Origin: Gammaproteobacteria bacterium
Lineage (GTDB): Bacteria > Pseudomonadota > Gammaproteobacteria > DSM-19610
Length of the DNA stretch: 7,333 nt
Assembly (NCBI GenBank): GCA_030618475.1
Contig: JAUXDG010000134.1
Location: 1-7,333, forward strand
Direction of reading: 5' to 3'
A program made the translations under genes and the position numbers. Below, one piece after another: positions 6,000 to 7,333 of this stretch (within the stretch, counting starts at the first letter, position 1; each line of letters begins with the position of its first letter). Under the pieces are notes generated by a model. It saw only the letters and a list, made by a program, of their open reading frames with translations. It was not told the DNA's origin and did not search any database.

Positions 6000-6728
6000 T
6001 CAGGCATCGACAAGCTTCTGCGCTTCAGCAAGATCGATACTGCCCTCGTACAGGGCACGGCCAATAATGGCGCCCATAATGCCTTCTTCCTCGACAGCCC
6101 GCAGCGCCTTGATGTCGTCCAGCGTGCTGATACCGCCCGATGCAATGACCGGTGTAGTGATTTCACTGGCCAGTTTGACGGTGGCCTCGACATTAACACC
6201 CTGCATCATGCCGTCGCGGCTGATATCGGTATAAATGATGGCCTCGACACCATCGCGTTCAAAATGCTGGGCCATGTCGATAACATCGTGGTGGGACAAC
6301 TTGGACCAGCCGTCAATGGCTACCTTGCCATCCCTGGCATCCAAGCCAACGATAATATGTCCCGGGAACTCCAGACACAGATCATTGATAAAGTGCGGTG
6401 CACTCACCGCCTTGGTGCCGATAATGACGTATTGCACCCCGGCATCAAGATACAGCTGTACCGTGTCTTCATCGCGGATACCGCCGCCGACCTGGATCGG
6501 CACATCCGGGAAGGCGTCGGCGATACGGTGAATCACCTGAGTGTTCACCGGTTGGCCGGCAAAAGCGCCATTCAGGTCAACCAGGTGCAAACGCTGCGCA
6601 CCTGCATCCACCCAGCGCTGCGCCATGTCCAGCGGATCATCGGCGAAAACGGTTTCATCCTCCATGCGCCCCTGGCGGAGTCGCACACATTTACCGTCTT
6701 TCAGATCAATGGCAGGAATAAGCAGCAT
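6000..6728 (-). CDS. hisA: ProFAR isomerase HisA
   Basis: HisA isomerises ProFAR to PRFAR, the fourth step of histidine synthesis, by an Amadori rearrangement. The 242-residue beta/alpha barrel is of normal length. Catalytic acids are D8 in LLIPAIDLKDG and D130 in IIVGLDARDG. The other half-barrel motifs are VGGGIRD (80-86) and ASGGIST near the C-terminal end. The HisA-type Arg-rich loop VRLRQG (15-20) separates it from the related HisF. The start is supported by TGAGGA at 6736-6741, seven bases upstream. It follows hisH by 41 bases and precedes hisF by 76 bases, the widest gap in the operon. Confidence 0.98.
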   Translation of the reverse strand: MLLIPAIDLKDGKCVRLRQGRMEDETVFADDPLDMAQRWVDAGAQRLHLVDLNGAFAGQPVNTQVIHRIADAFPDVPIQVGGGIRDEDTVQLYLDAGVQYVIIGTKAVSAPHFINDLCLEFPGHIIVGLDARDGKVAIDGWSKLSHHDVIDMAQHFERDGVEAIIYTDISRDGMMQGVNVEATVKLASEITTPVIASGGISTLDDIKALRAVEEEGIMGAIIGRALYEGSIDLAEAQKLVDA

Positions 6729-6752
6729 GCGTCCATCCTCATTTCAACTCTC

Positions 6753-6764
6753 ATTATTAATAAT
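6753..6764. repeat. AT-only 12-bp palindrome between hisH and hisA
   Basis: ATTATTAATAAT is a perfect 12-bp palindrome made only of A and T, in the 41-base gap after hisH. It contrasts with the GC-rich coding sequence around it. It lies upstream of the hisA ribosome binding site. It could be a protein-binding site or an AT-rich spacer; as RNA it would be a weak hairpin with no room for a loop. No function is shown. Confidence 0.3.
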
Positions 6765-6769
6765 CCGGT

Positions 6770-7333
6770 TCAGACCTGGCCATCCCAACAGCTGAAATTC
6801 CGCAACAGTTTCAAGCCGGCCCGCTGACTTTTTTCCGGGTGGAACTGTACTGCAAACAGGTTTTCACGCGCCAGCGCACAACAGAATTCAAGCCCGTATT
6901 CAGACGTGGCTGCCTGCAGGCCTTTGTCGGCCGGGGCCGTATAGTAACTGTGCACAAAATAAAAGCGGCTGTCCTGCTCAATACCTTCCCACAGAGGATG
7001 GGGATTCTGGTGCACCTGGTTCCAGCCCATGTGCGGCACCTTGAGTTTGCTGCCATCGGCAGCGCGGATATTTTCCGGGAAACGCAATACGTCCCCTGCC
7101 ACCAGCCCCAGGCAGGCGGTACCGTTATTTTCCTCGCTGCGCTCAAACAAAGCCTGCATACCCACGCAAATGCACAAGGTCGGTTTACTGGTCACGCTTT
7201 GCCGCGCAACCTCACCGAGGCCGGTACGGACCAGTTCCTCCATGGTGTGGCCGATGCCGCCGACACCCGGAAACACCACCCGGTCAGCGGCCGTAATGTC
7301 GCCCGGATCGGAGCTGATCATCACCCGCGTATC
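6770..7333 (-). CDS. hisH: Imidazole glycerol phosphate synthase HisH (partial)
   Basis: HisH is the glutaminase subunit that releases ammonia from glutamine and channels it to HisF. The window edge cuts the gene: the frame is open to 7333, and by comparison with the usual length of about 210 residues, roughly the first 25-30 are missing. The oxyanion-loop motif PGVGG is present. The nucleophile Cys is coded at 7166-7168 within TLCICVGMQALF, and the triad His and Glu are in QFHPEKS (His at 6839-6841, Glu at 6833-6835). The segment KVPHMGWN continuing to FYFVHSYY is typical of HisH. One oddity is that the Gly usually two residues before the nucleophile (GICVG) is Cys here (CICVG, codon TGC at 7172-7174). 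The stop lies 41 bases before hisA. The upstream genes and the operon promoter are outside the window. Confidence 0.96.
   Translation of the reverse strand, partial: DTRVMISSDPGDITAADRVVFPGVGGIGHTMEELVRTGLGEVARQSVTSKPTLCICVGMQALFERSEENNGTACLGLVAGDVLRFPENIRAADGSKLKVPHMGWNQVHQNPHPLWEGIEQDSRFYFVHSYYTAPADKGLQAATSEYGLEFCCALARENLFAVQFHPEKSQRAGLKLLRNFSCWDGQV

Noticed and set aside
5901..6827. Plus-strand open frame of 308 codons opposite hisA
   Set aside because: It lies fully across hisA and the gaps on either side, shows no recognisable family and lacks a ribosome binding site; it is the antisense shadow of a clearly real gene.
6829..6835. A6G slippery-type run in hisH that could cause a programmed frameshift
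   Set aside because: Codon boundaries (GAA-AAA-AGT) do not match the X-XXY-YYZ phase needed for -1 shifting, and hisH reads intact through the run to its normal end.

Overview
The window reads as chromosomal core DNA of a gammaproteobacterium with moderately GC-rich DNA. The evidence is the unfused HisI and HisE proteins directly followed by tatA-tatB-tatC (an order known from Pseudomonas and relatives), a Pseudomonas-like HisH, and TatA/TatC sequences close to the gammaproteobacterial type. The lineage below that level cannot be fixed from the sequence alone; a sulfur-oxidiser or Chromatiales-like organism is possible but is only a guess.

Layout. Two short plus-strand genes occupy the left end. 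The first (16-618) encodes an unrecognised protein with one N-terminal membrane anchor and a long Pro/Ala-rich and finally Pro/Tyr-rich tail. The second (701-1051) encodes a small pentapeptide-repeat protein with its own predicted sigma70-type promoter. Everything from 1066 to the right edge is on the minus strand and looks like one tightly packed operon. In transcription order it is hisH (cut by the window edge), hisA, hisF, hisI, hisE, tatA, tatB, tatC, and an exported thioredoxin-fold DUF255 protein. The two transcription directions converge at about 1046-1071, where one 11-bp-stem hairpin contains the stop codons of both facing genes.

How the genes work together. HisE, HisI, HisA and HisH/HisF catalyse four consecutive steps of histidine biosynthesis: PR-ATP to PR-AMP, to ProFAR, to PRFAR, then to imidazole glycerol phosphate plus AICAR. 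TatA, TatB and TatC form the twin-arginine translocase that moves folded proteins across the inner membrane. The DUF255 protein carries a CxxC thioredoxin-like motif and an apparent Sec-type signal peptide, so it probably acts in the periplasm; its substrate is unknown. Spacing is tight (gaps of 1-76 nt, overlaps of 4 and 17 nt), which suggests translational coupling from hisF through DUF255. The operon promoter must lie beyond the right edge.

I found no RNA genes, CRISPR arrays, insertion sequences or prophage genes, and no gene-free stretch longer than about 80 nt. The window is mostly ordinary core metabolism and secretion. The points worth a second look are the shared convergent hairpin, the tatC-coupled exported DUF255 protein, the Gly-to-Cys change next to the HisH nucleophile, the acidic TatC tail, and the unrecognised anchored protein at the left end.
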